A stretch of 64,000 nt of DNA from Gnetum montanum (taxonomy: Eukaryota > Streptophyta > Gnetopsida > Gnetales > Gnetaceae), in contig MNCI01023951.1 of assembly GCA_015680685.1 (NCBI GenBank), positions 309,242 through 373,241 of the forward strand, written 5' to 3'. This document shows, piece after piece, positions 12,601 to 24,604 of the stretch; the first letter of the stretch is position 1; each line of letters opens with the position of its first letter. The notes under the pieces are model-generated. The model did not search any database. It worked only from the letters and a program-made list of their open reading frames with translations, and had not been told where the DNA came from. The translations under genes and the position numbers were made by a program.

Positions 12601-14691
12601 TCCCGACCCTGGATTCATCATTTGTTTAGCCCCACTAAATCTCAGGACCCACCCAAAGGCATCAAAGAATCAATGTCTATTACTACTGGGGGTGCAACTA
12701 GTCATTCCCATGATAGCTTGGGATTGGAACCACCTATACTGCACACATTTTTTAAAGGGGCTGAATGTCTGATTCATGAGACTGTCGGGAGATCCAAGGT
12801 GAAGGTGAAGAGAAATGAATGCCCAAGGGAGCCTGCCCTAGAGGTGAGACCACCAAGAGAGAAGAGGATCTGCTTTGTACTACTAGTGGAGGGTAAGTAT
12901 TTTATTTTAATATTATATATTTATTTTTTATTGTGTTTTGATTTATATGTTTATTAAACGTACGTATATACTATGTCATACTAATACTAGGATTCTGGTG
13001 TTATTAGAGGAAAGTCCTGAGAGGGAGAGAGAAGCCTTGGCCCCAATGGTTGAACCAGAAGTGGTCATCACAGGGCCAGAGGAAGAAGGAAAAGAGGGGG
13101 AAGAAGCAATCTAGGAACCTCCTATCCCGCAAGAGGAAGATGTAACAAGCATCATGGGGATAAAGCTTGCAGAGGCTTTGGATGCACTTAGGCATTCAAG
13201 TGATGAAAGAGATGTCTTCGATGGTTTCTTCGATGGATCTTTGCAACTTGGTGATCCACCCAAGCTGAGCAGCAAAGGGCTTTTTGGTATGTTCCTTTTA
13301 GCTCAATCCACATTTTGTACCATTTAAATTTTATGTGTTATTTTTTTTATTATCTTGATTATTCCTAGAATCAGAGGTAGATGCTGATGCCTCTAAGGCA
13401 CATACATCCTAGGTAGAGGTGTCAAGGTCACAGGCCCCGATTGAGGTGACCTCCCATGCTTGTTCCACCTCCACTGACTAGCTAAGGCCATGGCCTGAGA
13501 TGCCTAGTAAAATGGACTTTGTCACAGGCATCATTAATAACATGGTCACTCGCCTACAACAAGCTCATCCAGAACTAGGTATGTGTATGTTACATATTAT
13601 GCTAAGTGTCCGGGTTTATTGTGTTTCTTTGCGTTTGTTGTTAATTATAGCTGATTCATGTGTGCGGTACTTATACATGCAAGCACCAAGCTTCAATGGG
13701 ATCCTTCTGAGGCTACTCATATTGATGCCCTCCCTGAATTTCCAAGGAATATTGAGCAAGTCCCTAGAAAGGTTTATGATGTAGTTTCTGGTTGCGTCAT
13801 ATAGAACGCTAAGTTGCTTTGGACTTGTAGGCGTTTAGTTGAGTATCTATGGGATGAGGTGCACTCATTGAAGAAAATACTAGCAAAGGAAAGAGAGGAG
13901 AAGAGGGATCTCCAATCCCGTTATGATTTTGCTATTGCTAAGTTGTCTGGTAATAGTACTTAGCACACATCTAAGATCACCTATGCGCGTTACTAGACAG
14001 TTTTGAATAGAAAAGTGTAGGCGACAAGGGATTTAGCCGAACAAAAAACACAGATGGATTTTCTAAAAAAGAAATGTCACGATTGGAAATCCTTTGCTGC
14101 TAAAGTAAGGAAGTGGGGTCAAGACCAAAAGGATCACAAGTATTAGTATAAGAAATGGTTAAAGAAGAAGTTAGTTGAACATCATCAAATGGAAATGTTC
14201 ATTGATGGGCTAGGCTTGTGTCTTGCTTACAATAGGTTTGCCAAGTGCACCGAGGTGGAGGGATCTCCCAAGAGAACCATTACCACTGCTTCCGAGGAGG
14301 CTTCGACAGGCATGTTCTCTCTTGAGTGCCCTACCTAAACCTCAGTGGACAAGGGTAAAACTTTGGCTAGTATTGATCTTGGCCTAGAGGAGGATTGGGC
14401 AAATGTGCCCAAGGAAGAGATTCTATGGCGTTTGGAGGCCAGCCTAAGGACCTCCTCACTTGTGAGTGTTTTATCATGGTGCTTACTTTTGTATGGTTTT
14501 ATTTTTTTATTGTTAGTGTTACCTTTTTTCTTGTATTTGTATTCATGATTTGCCTTATTACTCATACCTGTTTCTCTCTTTTTTTTGTTCTATTATAGGG
14601 ACATGTTAATGATTGAGCTAGCCCCAATGGAGCGAGAGTGGATGATGAGGATGATTTTGGGGACCGGCCCCCTCCTAGTACTAATACATGA
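9699..14691 (+). pseudogene. Element A captured antisense gene, eight exons, decayed
   Basis: Antisense to the element, between protease and RT. Exons deduced by alignment to the copy in C: 9699-9832, about 10950-11398, 11484-11754, 11891-12892, 13008-13286, 13369-13578, 13684-14461, 14599-14691. Every intron position matches C and nearly all junctions are GT-AG. Exon 1 encodes a lysine-rich start and KESEELL. Exons 2-3 hold an FCP1/NIF-like HAD domain without catalytic aspartates (LLVVELVVVL; SRNTLFLAF...LFQNP). Exon 4 holds the PF20167-like domain (ELEDWLVVSLGPKGF, FFVGYLRRFSEFLV, LSRPWIHHLF). Exons 5-8 are acidic, with MPSKMDF in exon 6 and a charged, likely coiled-coil exon 7. Stops occur in exons 1, 3, 4, 5, 7 and 8, so it is a pseudogene. 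Exon 2 start is the least certain boundary. Confidence 0.8.
10070..10590. repeat. AGCRTGAGTGCC-type iterated motif in intron 1 of the A antisense gene
   Basis: About twenty copies of words like CAGCATGAGTGCC, GTGTGAGTGC and CAGCGTGAG are spaced 20-40 bp apart. The same words occur in the A LTRs, the A leader (33205-33480) and just upstream of the antisense ATG. The equivalent intron in C carries a different but related word (AGCGTATACGC). Confidence 0.8.
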
Positions 14692-15326
14692 GCTTAATGT
14701 TAATCCAGCTTTAACTATTAAATGTTTTAGATTCTTGGATCTTTAATGGAAATATATGATGGACAAATGTAATTATATGGATCTAATCATGGCATACTTT
14801 GTTGGAAGTTTATTACCATATTGATGTTCAATATTTTTTTATATGTTTTCTTTTTTTTATTTTTTTTGTTGTTTTTCTTGTTTTCTCAAGTATTATCGTG
14901 AACATATGCATGTAGCTGAATGTAAAATGAGGGAACAAAATGTAAATCAAATATTTGTAAAACAAGAGAAAGTAATGAGAAGGCATGAATCGAAATTGTA
15001 ACTTGTAACTTGTAAATGAACATTTAACGTAACGTAACAAGAGTTTGTGAATTTGTACATGTTGAGCTCTAGTTTAAAGCCATTTTGGGCTATGTACATT
15101 AGTTTAAATTCATGATGGACTATCACATCTATGTTAAAGAAAGAAGGATCACCATTTTTAGGCCATAGTGGGTTGAAAGCAATAACAGTTTTAGGATGCT
15201 TTAAAAGGAACTAGCCATTTCTGACTATGGCTAATTTAACATCATTGCGGACTTTCGTTGGTAGTTTAACATCATACTGGACGATTGGTAGTTTAACGTA
15301 TTTCTAGACGGTGATGGTAGTTCACC
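14692..15326. repeat. Spacer with AGTTTAA-GGCC array after the A antisense gene
   Basis: AT-rich sequence to about 15055. From there to about 15310 there are copies of AGTTTAAAGCCATTTTGGGC, AGTTTAAATTCATGATGGAC and AGTTTAACATCATNNTGGAC. This is the 3'-side copy of the array that also occurs in C (56400-56660) and B (24160-24470), placed just after the protease stop codon in sense orientation. Confidence 0.7.
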
Positions 15327-17799
15327 CTAACTATTGAGTTTCTTTTTAATCCTTCGTAGTTTCACGTGAGGGGTAGGGCATGTAGGCATGATCTTATACT
15401 CACCTTCCCCTTCACTAGTGATGTCAAAGGTTAATTTTGACCAAGAGACGTCAGTGGGAATGGCTCCTATATCTATGTTGTCCAGCACTTCCTTAGTTTT
15501 AGTAGGATCATGAGCTAACGTTTGGTTCATGTCTTGAAGTATGCTCATGGTTCCTTGTTTAGGCTCAAAGAACTCAACTTCTGACCCTTGATCCATTCCT
15601 GAGTGCGAGGAAGTGAGTGATGTTGTTGTATCCCTATGTATGATGATTTCACCACCCTCATAAGGTAGGTGGATCTCTTGATGGATTGATGAGGATACGG
15701 CTCTTAGTTGAGCTAGCCAAGGACGTCTTAGAATCAGATTGAACCTCGGCATTTTGTCAACCACTACAAATTCAACTGATGTGGGGAATTGGTACCTGCT
15801 ATGAAATCAAAGGTAACCATGCCTTTTACCACGACATGGGAACAATTGAAGAATTTTAATAAAGAAGTTCTTGTGGGCGGTATTTGCTCTGTAAGCCCCA
15901 ATTTTTCGATGACAAGAAAGGGTATTACGTTCTTTGTTGCACCATCATCGACATGCACCCTACATATCTTGAAATGGTTGACTTGTTTTGTTATGAACAT
16001 AGGGGTTGTAGTAACCTCTCCCATTTTTTCATCTCACTTAATGTCATTAGCATGAAACTCCAGGGATGTGGTCCTTGATTCTTGAAGTTTTAGGGACCGT
16101 ACTGCATAAATGGACGGCTCATCTATAGGAAGGTCCTCACTAATAGGAATTGAAGTCAACATATGCATGAGAGCTTCCTGATGTACCATTGAAGTCATTA
16201 CCAAATCATACAAGCTTAAGGAAGTATTCTTTTGTTTCAAGGCCTACGTGACTTGGGTCAATGCACTCACTAGATCCTTACCATTTTCGTCACTCTTGTC
16301 TATAGAGACTTGGTCCATTTGACTCAGCATTCGTATCTCTCATGGAGGGATTTTTATGTTGGTAGTTGGGGATATTGAGTTTGGGACCCTGTGAGTGCTG
16401 GTATTCTTGTCTTGATGACTTGTGCTAGGCTCACTGATGGATGGAACCATAGGAACAACATTTAGTGGTATGGGCTTCAGCGGTCCTAATTTGTGCTTAT
16501 GATGTTCCTATTCTAGGCACTCTCTTGTGAGCCTGTCAACAAGGCACTCTCATAAGGGTCACGGGGGAACTGTAGGGGGTTTCACGTCAGGGTGTTTTGG
16601 TACCCGGATCACAAAGGGAGTGGGCCATGTTTCTAATGTTGTGGTTGCTACGCCGATGGAAGGAGGCACACTAATGACAAATGGTTTTTGTGGTGCAGGG
16701 AACGTGCGTATGACGAAAGGAGTTTGAGGATATGTTGAGGTAGGTGTATTTTCCAAAGGCCTACAAATCAAAAAATGCTTTCCCGGGACATCCTGTACAT
16801 TCTCCACATGGATAGTCTTAATCACATATGGTGCATCATTAGTATTGAGAGGGTCCTTGTAGAGTCCCATGGGTTGGTTTTGGAGCCTTACATGATTTGC
16901 CTCATCAAATACTATTTCACCCCTATCAATCATGCGTTGTATATCCTATTTTAGGGTGAAGCAGTAGTCAGTTTCATGCTCACACCATTGGTGATATTCA
17001 CAAAACCTATCCAATCTAAAGCCTCTTGGAATGGGGGGCTCATTAGCTATTTCTAAAGTAAGGTTAGCTAACTCATAGAATCAATCATGTTTTTGAGACA
17101 CTGCAGGGGACATTTGTTTATGTTTCATTAACCCGACCTTTAGAAGTTGATCTAACAATTATGAAGGCCTCATAGGCAAGGGTGTATATTGGATGGGATC
17201 CTTTCATTCGAGTGTATGAGTGTGACCCATGTTGGTGTTTTTATTAGAGGAAGATTAGGGTGTAGGCATAGGTATTGTTCTCTCACAACCGATTGGAGTA
17301 ATAAGTTTTTTTCCTTTCAGTCCTGGATTATTAGGTTGGGCTGTCTTTGCCACCATCGCTACCATCGTTTTGGATTTATCTTTATCTTTCCTCGTATGTT
17401 GGCTTCTATAGGTCAAGTAAGCTGGGTCGTTACTCGTTTGCGTCGCCTCTTCTATGTTCTTAATTTGCATGAATGCTTGGCTCAAAGTACAGGAACTTAA
17501 ATAATAAATTTTTGAATTAATAAAGTCATTGACAATCACTATAAGGATGCTAAGAAGGTATGTTTTAGGGATGGGCTCGTGAAGTTCATTCAGGGCTGCA
17601 CTTCACCTTTGGATAAATTTTTGTACTAGCTCCAACGGCACCTATTTAATATAAATCAAGTTGTCCAGTGTGGCTTTAGGCTTTAGATTATATTTGAAAT
17701 GGGTAACAAATCTTCTAAAGAGGATATGAAGTTACGGGGTAAACCTCAGTACCAGTCTAAGGCGTTTCCCATTAAGGACATAGCAAATACACACAAAAT
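15327..17799 (-). pseudogene. gag: Element A gag C-terminal part and protease, decayed
   Basis: Downstream part of the gag-protease frame; the upstream part lies beyond element B at 31954-33198. Near the B junction it encodes FAMSLMGNALDWY, a gag block shared with B and C. Around 16933 follows a segment after the decayed zinc-finger-like region, then proline-rich PFVIRxPP repeats (16830-16560). The protease contains CRVHVDDGATKNVIPF with the catalytic Asp-Asp-Gly (about 15960), RPWLAQLRAVSS and HQEIHLPYEGGE. The frame ends RRIKKKLNS and stop at 15327. Several frameshifts and stops make it inactive. The conserved short basic tail before the stop is shared with C (RKIKKLLNQ). Confidence 0.85.
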
Positions 17800-17804
17800 T
17801 ACAT
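17800..17804. repeat. Target site duplication of element B (left copy)
   Basis: TACAT directly left of B is repeated at 31954-31958 directly right of B. This proves that B inserted into the gag of A. Confidence 0.88.
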
Positions 17805-18069
17805 TGAATCACCCTAAACAATGTGGGGTCATCCTTGCTTCACTAGGCTCTTGCAGTCCACACAGCACTACGACAGTTCATCAAGAGGAGAACATTCTGA
17901 GTTCAGGCTGTCCAGTTTGGAAAATTTTCTACTTTGAGCATGGATAGGTTCTATGTCATCCTGCTTGTCCACCAAATTAGCCTGACCAATCGATAGCCTA
18001 CTCAGAAACTATGCAGAATTGGCAGTAGCACTCTCAATGCGCAAAAAATAGTTTGGCAAGTTTTGTAAG

Positions 18070-18530
18070 TCATGAAGTCTTCTACGTTACACTACACCTT
18101 GTAGCATAGCAAGCTTCAAAAAATACAATAGCAAAAAAAATTTCCATGCTATGCTATGCCACATAGCATAGCATTGCAACGACTTCACCACCATTCCCCT
18201 CGCTCAATTTCAAGTTCTGCAATGATGTCCCTTTCTGTTAGGATGCGGCGGACCATGTCTACTGCTACGCTACGCTGAGCTACATGGCGCAGCAAGGCAT
18301 AGAAATCCTATAAAGGCATCTCGAAGGGTAGAATCAGCAAAGTTCGTAAGATTTGCATCGAGAAGATGAATTTTCCAAATCGGCAAAACTTTCGTGACTA
18401 AGGCTAGTCGCTACGCTACACTACGCTACGTAGCGTAGCAAGCATACAACATGTAGCAGAACGCACGACAAGGTGCTATGCCACACCAAGCATGTTATGC
18501 TACAAAGCATAGCAAGGCATGTGGGTAGTT
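18070..18530. repeat. Iterated TAGCGTAGC palindromic motif in B LTR
   Basis: More than a dozen copies of CTACGCTACG, TAGCATAGCA and GCTATGCTA in both orientations. One 18-bp perfect palindrome lies at 18421-18438. The right LTR (30575-31045) holds the same array with C-to-T changes. This is the B-specific version of the AGCGT-core motif. Confidence 0.85.
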
Positions 18531-18715
18531 GTATGACATCAATGCACTCCACCTAATTGGACCATTGGCGCACGTCTCCAGACGATGATGGCGAAATTAC
18601 GGCATGGCAGGCTCGTAGTTACTGCATGACAAGCTCGCATTACAATGGTCTTTTAGGTTCAACGGTCATACATGGCACGAGTGACACCGACAAGTCAATG
18701 TGTGCCCTCTAGTCC

Positions 18716-18723
18716 TATAAATA
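18716..18723 (+). promoter_or_regulatory. TATA box of element B 5' LTR
   Basis: CCTATAAATACCCC, conserved at 31245-31252 in the other LTR, about 690 bp from the LTR end. Confidence 0.65.
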
Positions 18724-19412
18724 CCCCAACAAACAACATCCAAAAAAGAGTTTGCATTTTTTAAAAAGAATGACATTCAAGCAGTGAGAACTTTTTAAAT
18801 CCTGAAAAATTCTCCCCTCTCTGGCATTGTAACATCAAGCATTACGAGCTCTTTGTTTGATACTGCAAACAGTTAGCATTTTCAACTAACACTCTATTCT
18901 GCCTTTCTTCTACTACCTTGGTAAAATTTCTGTATTATCAACACCTAAGTTCACACCCTAGTGCAGTCTGTTTTGCTCTGCAAGTCTTGGTTACTCTTGG
19001 GATCTCTGCATGTCATCACGCTCTGCAACTGACTGTATCCATCTTAATAGAGCAAGTCTATAGCTTCGGAGTGGTGCATGTTTCTAACTACCTTTTACTT
19101 TATTTCTTACCTATTGTCCCGTTTGCTTTACTTTTTCTTTTTTATTCACTTTCAAACATTACTTTGCATTGTTGTTGCATTTTCTGCTTTATTTACTTTC
19201 AAGCATCATTTCGCATTTCCATTTTGTCCCAAATTGCAAAAGGCTATGTTGACACCGACATAAATCCATGTCTAATCAACCAGACCGCTCAGGGTGCTTC
19301 GTATTCGCACACACCTAGCACGGCCCCCCTGCAAGTACGGGGACAAAACTGTCGTGCCCGTCGACCCCTTGGTGTTTTCTAGCCATCGACGTTTTCAGTC
19401 GCTACAGTTTTC

Positions 19413-19431
19413 TGGTGCTAGAAGGAGGGCC
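19413..19431 (+). other. Primer binding site of element B
   Basis: TGGTGCTAGAAGGAGGGCC starts six bases after the LTR end. A and C have related sequences at the same place (TGGAACTAGAAGGAGAAC and TGGTTCTAGGAGGGCC). The shared GGAGGGCC part supports a common primer tRNA, which I cannot name with confidence. Confidence 0.65.
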
Positions 19432-19469
19432 TTTTGGTGCCTTTTCTATGTGTCACAGTAGTTCTATGA

Positions 19470-20165
19470 ACCTTCTGTACCCTGATACACATAAGCTCAA
19501 ACGTGACACCCTCTTCTGGTTTTTTGAGCTTTGTGCGGTGTAGATCAGTCACCTCAATGGTTCCTCGGGAGCCCTATAGGACACAAGGCCTCTGATCACT
19601 GGCTAACTAGCTCTTTTACAGTTGTCGTACATGCATCCTGTACCCCATCCCATGTGGTACAGACTGGTTGCTTCGACGATCCCTCGGGGATCCTGTGAGA
19701 CGAAAAGCGTTTTTGATCCTAGTTAGCTTACCCATCTTGTGGTTGTCCTGCATGTGTTTTGTACCCCATCTTGTGTGGTACAGACCGATTACTCCGACGG
19801 TCCTTAGGGGATCCTGCAAGACACAAAGCCTTTCTATTAGCTTTCTTGTCTTATGGTAGTCTCATAAGCCTTCTACACCCTGATACACATTAGCATAGAC
19901 TTGGCATCCATCTATGGTTGTTTACACGGTGTGCGGTGTAGATTGGTCGCCTCGATGATTCCTCGAGAGCCCTACGAGACATAAAGCCTCCGATAGCCAG
20001 TTAACTTGCCTTCCTTTTTTATAGTATTCTTGCACGTCCTCTACATCTTAGCTCACACAGACATAAATGTTGACACCCTGTTGTGATTGTTTACGCCTTG
20101 TGTAATGTAGATCGGTCACCTCGATGGTTCCTCTGGAATCCAGCAAGATGTAAAGATTCTTCTTC
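19470..20165 (+). repeat. About five degenerate 130-bp tandem repeats in the B leader
   Basis: Each unit holds a line like TGTACCCCAT..GTGTGGTACAGA, then GGTYNCYTCGAYGGTTCCTCGGGA, then CCTRYGAGACRYAAAGCCT, at about 19530, 19660, 19790, 19940 and 20110. They lie between the primer site and the gag ATG. A and C have unrelated AGCGT-word arrays in the equivalent place. Confidence 0.7.
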
Positions 20166-20248
20166 ACTGTTTCTTCCAGGTTTCCTATTTGTTTGCACTC
20201 TTTGGCACAACTTTTACACTTTCTTTTTGCACAATTACCTACTTAACG

Positions 20249-23200
20249 ATGGCTTTTTCAACTACTACTGCTAATTCCTTCAACGTAGAAGCCCCCTTCA
20301 ACGTTGAAGTTCTCATCACGGTTCAAGGCACTACTGGTGTTGAACAACCACCGAATCCGAGGTTGGAAGCACATCGATCTCTCAGAATCCAAAATCAGGA
20401 ACCTAAGGGACTAGCCCAACAACACAAGCATTATATTTTCCTTTTTGCAAAGGTGCAAGCTAATTTTCCCTTGGATTTACATGAACTCGAAGAAAAATGC
20501 AGCTTCGAGTTCACCTACTTCAACGGGAAAGAATTCGTTCTGACTCCCAGCATTTTGCTATCTTTATCGCAAACGTATCAAAGGCTTCTGGATCAATTAA
20601 TCCAGTTGGCTAGGCTTAGGGAGCAATAGGATATTGTGTCCAACCAAGACGACACCTTTCAAGATGGACAGGAAGAACTCGATTCCCAATCTGACTAGGG
20701 AGGTCAAACCAACCTCGTTCCTATCCCGCCTACCCAATCCTTCTGGGCCAACCCGCTATCTGTCACCACTCCCTTCACCATCACGCCTACACTTCAGTAG
20801 CCTACAACCATAATGGAAATGGGTACCCATGCCACATTCCTAGCATATCATCACCCTTATTCCCCTATTTTGTTCGCAGAAACTGGGCCCCCGCAAACTT
20901 TCTATCAGCACATTCCTGTAGCGTGTAATATGCCTGTCACAACTACCCTACTGCATGTTCACACTGTACCTACTTCGCAACCGCATATAACTTCCATGCC
21001 AATTCCTACGTACACATCTATTCCATCCACTGTGGTAGGCCCCAACCCATCCACATGGTGGACCTCGTTCACTTCTTCGTCTGTTCTACAACCATCGCAG
21101 ATGTCCCACTATATTTGCCCTCAGACCTACACAACCCCGCAAATAGTATATCCTAGCACAGGGCCATGGCCTATCCTGCCAGTGACCCAAACATTCTATC
21201 CGACGGCTCAACCCGTTGTTGCTGCTCTGACAATACCACCGACCAGATGGTGGACAACGCAAGCTTCACCTTTAGTGGGCGCGGTCCCAACGGCACTGTC
21301 GATGAGCCAGCCCGCCACTGCTACCATGTCGCATGTGGGAGCTACCACTGTAGTCCCTCAATCATCCACAATGTTGTTGGATCTAGACCAAGAATTTCAG
21401 CTCATCTAGACCCTAACTGAGGAAATAAAATGCCTCAAAGCTATTGGGTCCAACATGGTACAAGGCATAGACTTTTATCAGGATGACCCCATCAACCCTG
21501 CAATCTCTGCTTTAACGTTAACCCCCAAGATTTCTCTCTTGCACTTCACGAAGTACGATGGGGAGGGAGATCCCAACGTGCATCTTGTCACCTTCAAGTC
21601 TGAGTCTTTACTATTGCAACAGTGGCTGCATACAATCATTCTCATTTTTGCCATGTCCCTAGCCGAGAAAGCCCTAGATTGGTACCACACGTTTCCACGC
21701 TCATCCATTTCAACTTTGGAAAAGCTCCTGACCCAGTTTGTGACATGCTTCAAGTACAACTTGAAGCCAGAAACCACGCTGGATCAGTTGATGAGCGTGA
21801 AACAAGACACGCTAGAACCAGTCCAAAAATTCTTTCAATGTTGGAGCATAACCCTTAACGAAATCTGCGAGCCCATTGCGGAGGCTCACTTGTTGGCCGT
21901 CTTTAAGGGTGTAGTAAATGACTTCATCAAGTCCAAACTGTACGATCTCACTCCTTGCTCTCTCAGTCAGGCTTTCACTCAAACTAAGAGCATATAGGAT
22001 GCAACCAAGGCAAGCAAAGACCTAGCCTACATCACTTACAAAAGCACCATTGCAAAGAAAGACAAAGGTAAGGCCCCAAAAACCACAATGGCTGCTATGG
22101 CAACTGAAGCCAAGCCCAAGCCTAGTAGTAGTGGTAGCAAGAATAACAAGAAACCAGCCCTACCTATGGCTAACCCTACGCCCAAACTAGGCTAAGCACT
22201 ACAACCTATTGCGCCTACGCCCGAGACATCTGCATACACCAAACCCAACTTTGAGTGCAAAGATCGCTCGAAATACACCCTCCTTTCTCTCAAACCTTCA
22301 AAACTCCTGAAGCAACTGCTGGCAGCAGGCTACATCCAACACAAGCAGATGTCAAAAGAAGCAAACGCAAGACATCAACGCTACTATGAGCTCCTTAGGA
22401 ATCCCTCTTTGGCCCTTTTCAATGAGCCTACAAACCCTAGGGATTTCAAGCTAGACAGGTTTTATGACTACCACCAACTATGTAGTCACACCACAGATTA
22501 TTGTCTATCATTGCAGGATGACATCCAAAGGTTAATCGATCTTGGGAAGCTAGTGTTGGATGAAAGCAATCCAATACACCCTGAAAATCAATCTATGTAT
22601 GTCTACATAGATCCCCTCAATGCCAATAATGTCAGTTATGTCATCAACGCCATCGGCATTGACAATGATCCCAGGCCACCCTTCCAACCATTTGTGATCC
22701 ATGTGCCTCAGCGTAGTGCACTAGCACCACCAACAAGCTTGCAGCCACCCTTCATCCTAAAAATCCCACCACAGGCATCCACCTTTGCACCACCTATCAA
22801 CAAGGCCATGCGGTCCCATAGTTAACACCTCTAGCACCATTCGTCATCAAGGGTCTGACGTCTTTGAAAACCCCTATCTCACACACTAGAATTGAACAAT
22901 CTCCTCATCCCACAAGGTGAGACGCTTACTGTTCGAGTGAGACATCGAAGGGAAGTACCGTCAAGGGTATCCCCAAGCCTATTCCTTCACCCCTTGCATC
23001 CACACCTTCGTCACCAAAGATGAAGGTCGACACAATTACGCAGCCTGTACCACCTGATCGACAGGGATCTAGACCCAGATCCGAGACTACCTCTCCTTAG
23101 GAGATTCATCTTCTAGGATGAATCGAGGAGGAAGAAAGTGTCACATAAGTGGGAAGCCAAGGCCTTCTAGACATCCTCACCCAGATTAAGCAAGCTCTAA

Positions 23201-24063
23201 AGCCGAAAAATGCTACACCGAGCTTGTACGACCTAATCATGACATCTCCACCCCACCGAGAAGTGCTAGTTCACATATTAACAACGATTTCAGTTAATGA
23301 AAACATGCCAACAGAAGATGAAGTGATCCACTCAGTAAGGCTTTCCTTTGTACCTGCAAAGCCCGCACCATCCTAATTAACTTTCTATAACGATGCCATT
23401 AGGAAAGATCCTGAAGGGGGTCAAGTAAGTACGGTGCCTCTCTTCATCACAATTCGGATTCATCAACACTGGATCCGAAGGGTACACATTGATGATGGGG
23501 CCACCATGAACGTAATTTCCTTCCCTGTTATGGATAAGTTGGGATTGGTCGACCAGATCAAACCAACGATGACATCATGTCTAAGGTCCTTCAACGGGGC
23601 ACGCGTCCTAGTGAAAGGCACAATGCACATAAACTTCGTATCAGGGGACCAGTTCCCCACAGACACAACATTCATCGTAGTCGAAGAAATGATCAGGTTT
23701 CACCAGATCTTGGGAAGATCATGATTAGCATGACTTAGGGTTGTCTCCTCACCTATACACCACGAAATCCACTTACCATACGTAGGTAGGGAGGTGGTGA
23801 TCCATGGTGATGAAGTGGTAACGCAAGAAATTAGCAATGTAAACATGGAACAGGGCTCAGAGGTTACAACCTCTGAGAATGAAGTGCCTATTCATGCATG
23901 CATTAATCATTCAACGGAAGGATCAGCTCAACGAGATGACTCCCAAATCAAAAATGCATGGGTCGAGTTGTCCTTCCAAGCAGAGGACAATGATGTGAAT
24001 AAGTACCCTAGTGAAACACCTCGGCCTTATGTTCCAATCAACCCACGACGGGTCAGTAAGTAG
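20249..24063 (+). pseudogene. gag: Element B gag-protease, decayed
   Basis: Structural protein and aspartic protease of B. ATG at 20249 is followed by a short variable start, then LEAHRSLRIQNQEPKG and a block aligned with the N-termini of A and C gag. One frame holds to about 22825 through several stops (20627, 21407, 21995 among them). It encodes FAMSLAEKALDWYHTFP, the capsid-like core through KLYDLTPCSLSQAF, a modified zinc finger (RFYDYHQLCSHTTDYC), then PFVIHVPQ and PFILKIPP repeats. After a shift, protease runs from about 23149 to 24063 with RRVHIDDGATMNV (catalytic Asp near 23491-23496), FNGARVLVKGTM and HHEIHLPYVGREVVIHGDE. The frame stops at 24061, followed at once by the GGCC array. 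Confidence 0.88.
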
Positions 24064-24159
24064 CTACGCATAGCATAGCAACTCTACTGTTTCCTGCCAA
24101 GTTGCCATCCCTTGTACATTCATCGTTTCCTCGCCTTGTTAGTATGCCATCCTTCTGGC

Positions 24160-24470
24160 GTGCTATGCTAACGGCCCAAAATGGCCTAAAACTATGATCA
24201 CTGTTGTTTGCTTTGTTAACATATTATCTCTTTTGGGCAATGAGCCCGGAATGGCCTAAAACTAGCATCGTTGCTTTTTTTTCGCTTTAAGCTTTCTGCA
24301 TGATAGGAAATGGCCTAAAACTAGTACCGTTTCTTTTCACTTTGACATGTTACACGACGGCCCGAAATGGCCTAAAACTAGCACTGTTTCTTTTCACTTT
24401 GACACGTTGCACGACGGCCTGAAATGGCCAAAACCTAGCAATGGCCCGAGATGGCCTAAAACTAGCATAC
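24160..24470 (+). repeat. GGCC-n-GGCCTAAAACTAGC array after B protease
   Basis: About seven copies of CCCGAAATGGCCTAAAACTAGC, spaced about 60 bp apart and then closer. In element orientation this equals the reverse of the AGTTTAAGGCC..GGGCC words of C and A, so the orientation relative to the element is conserved. TAGC/GCATAGC words (24061-24085) precede it. Confidence 0.75.
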
Positions 24471-24604
24471 AAGAGCATGAAAACTTTACATAATATACAA
24501 GTTAACATAAAATTGGTTTCTTTTCTAAAGTTTTCATTTCATTCAAAATTTTCACCTATTGGCAATGTCTAAAAAATTTTCAAAATAAAAAAAATCCCAT
24601 GCTA

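Larger units (their letters stand above)
17805..19406 (+). repeat. Element B 5' LTR
   Basis: Starts TGAATCACCC and ends GTCGCTACA. It pairs with 30321-31953. The U3 part is filled with TAGCGTAGC/GCTACGCTA words, including a perfect 18-bp palindrome CTACGCTACGTAGCGTAG at 18421-18438. TATA box at 18716. The R/U5 end includes CACGGCCC and GTCGACCCCT blocks shared with the other copy and with fragment E. Confidence 0.92.

Noticed and set aside
18070-18530. CRISPR-like array
   Set aside because: The words are short, irregularly spaced, in both orientations and inside a plant LTR; there are no uniform spacers or cas genes.
18918-19382. 154-codon plus-strand frame
   Set aside because: It lies within the leader part of the B LTR; the partner LTR at 31423 has it truncated and frameshifted, so it is not maintained.
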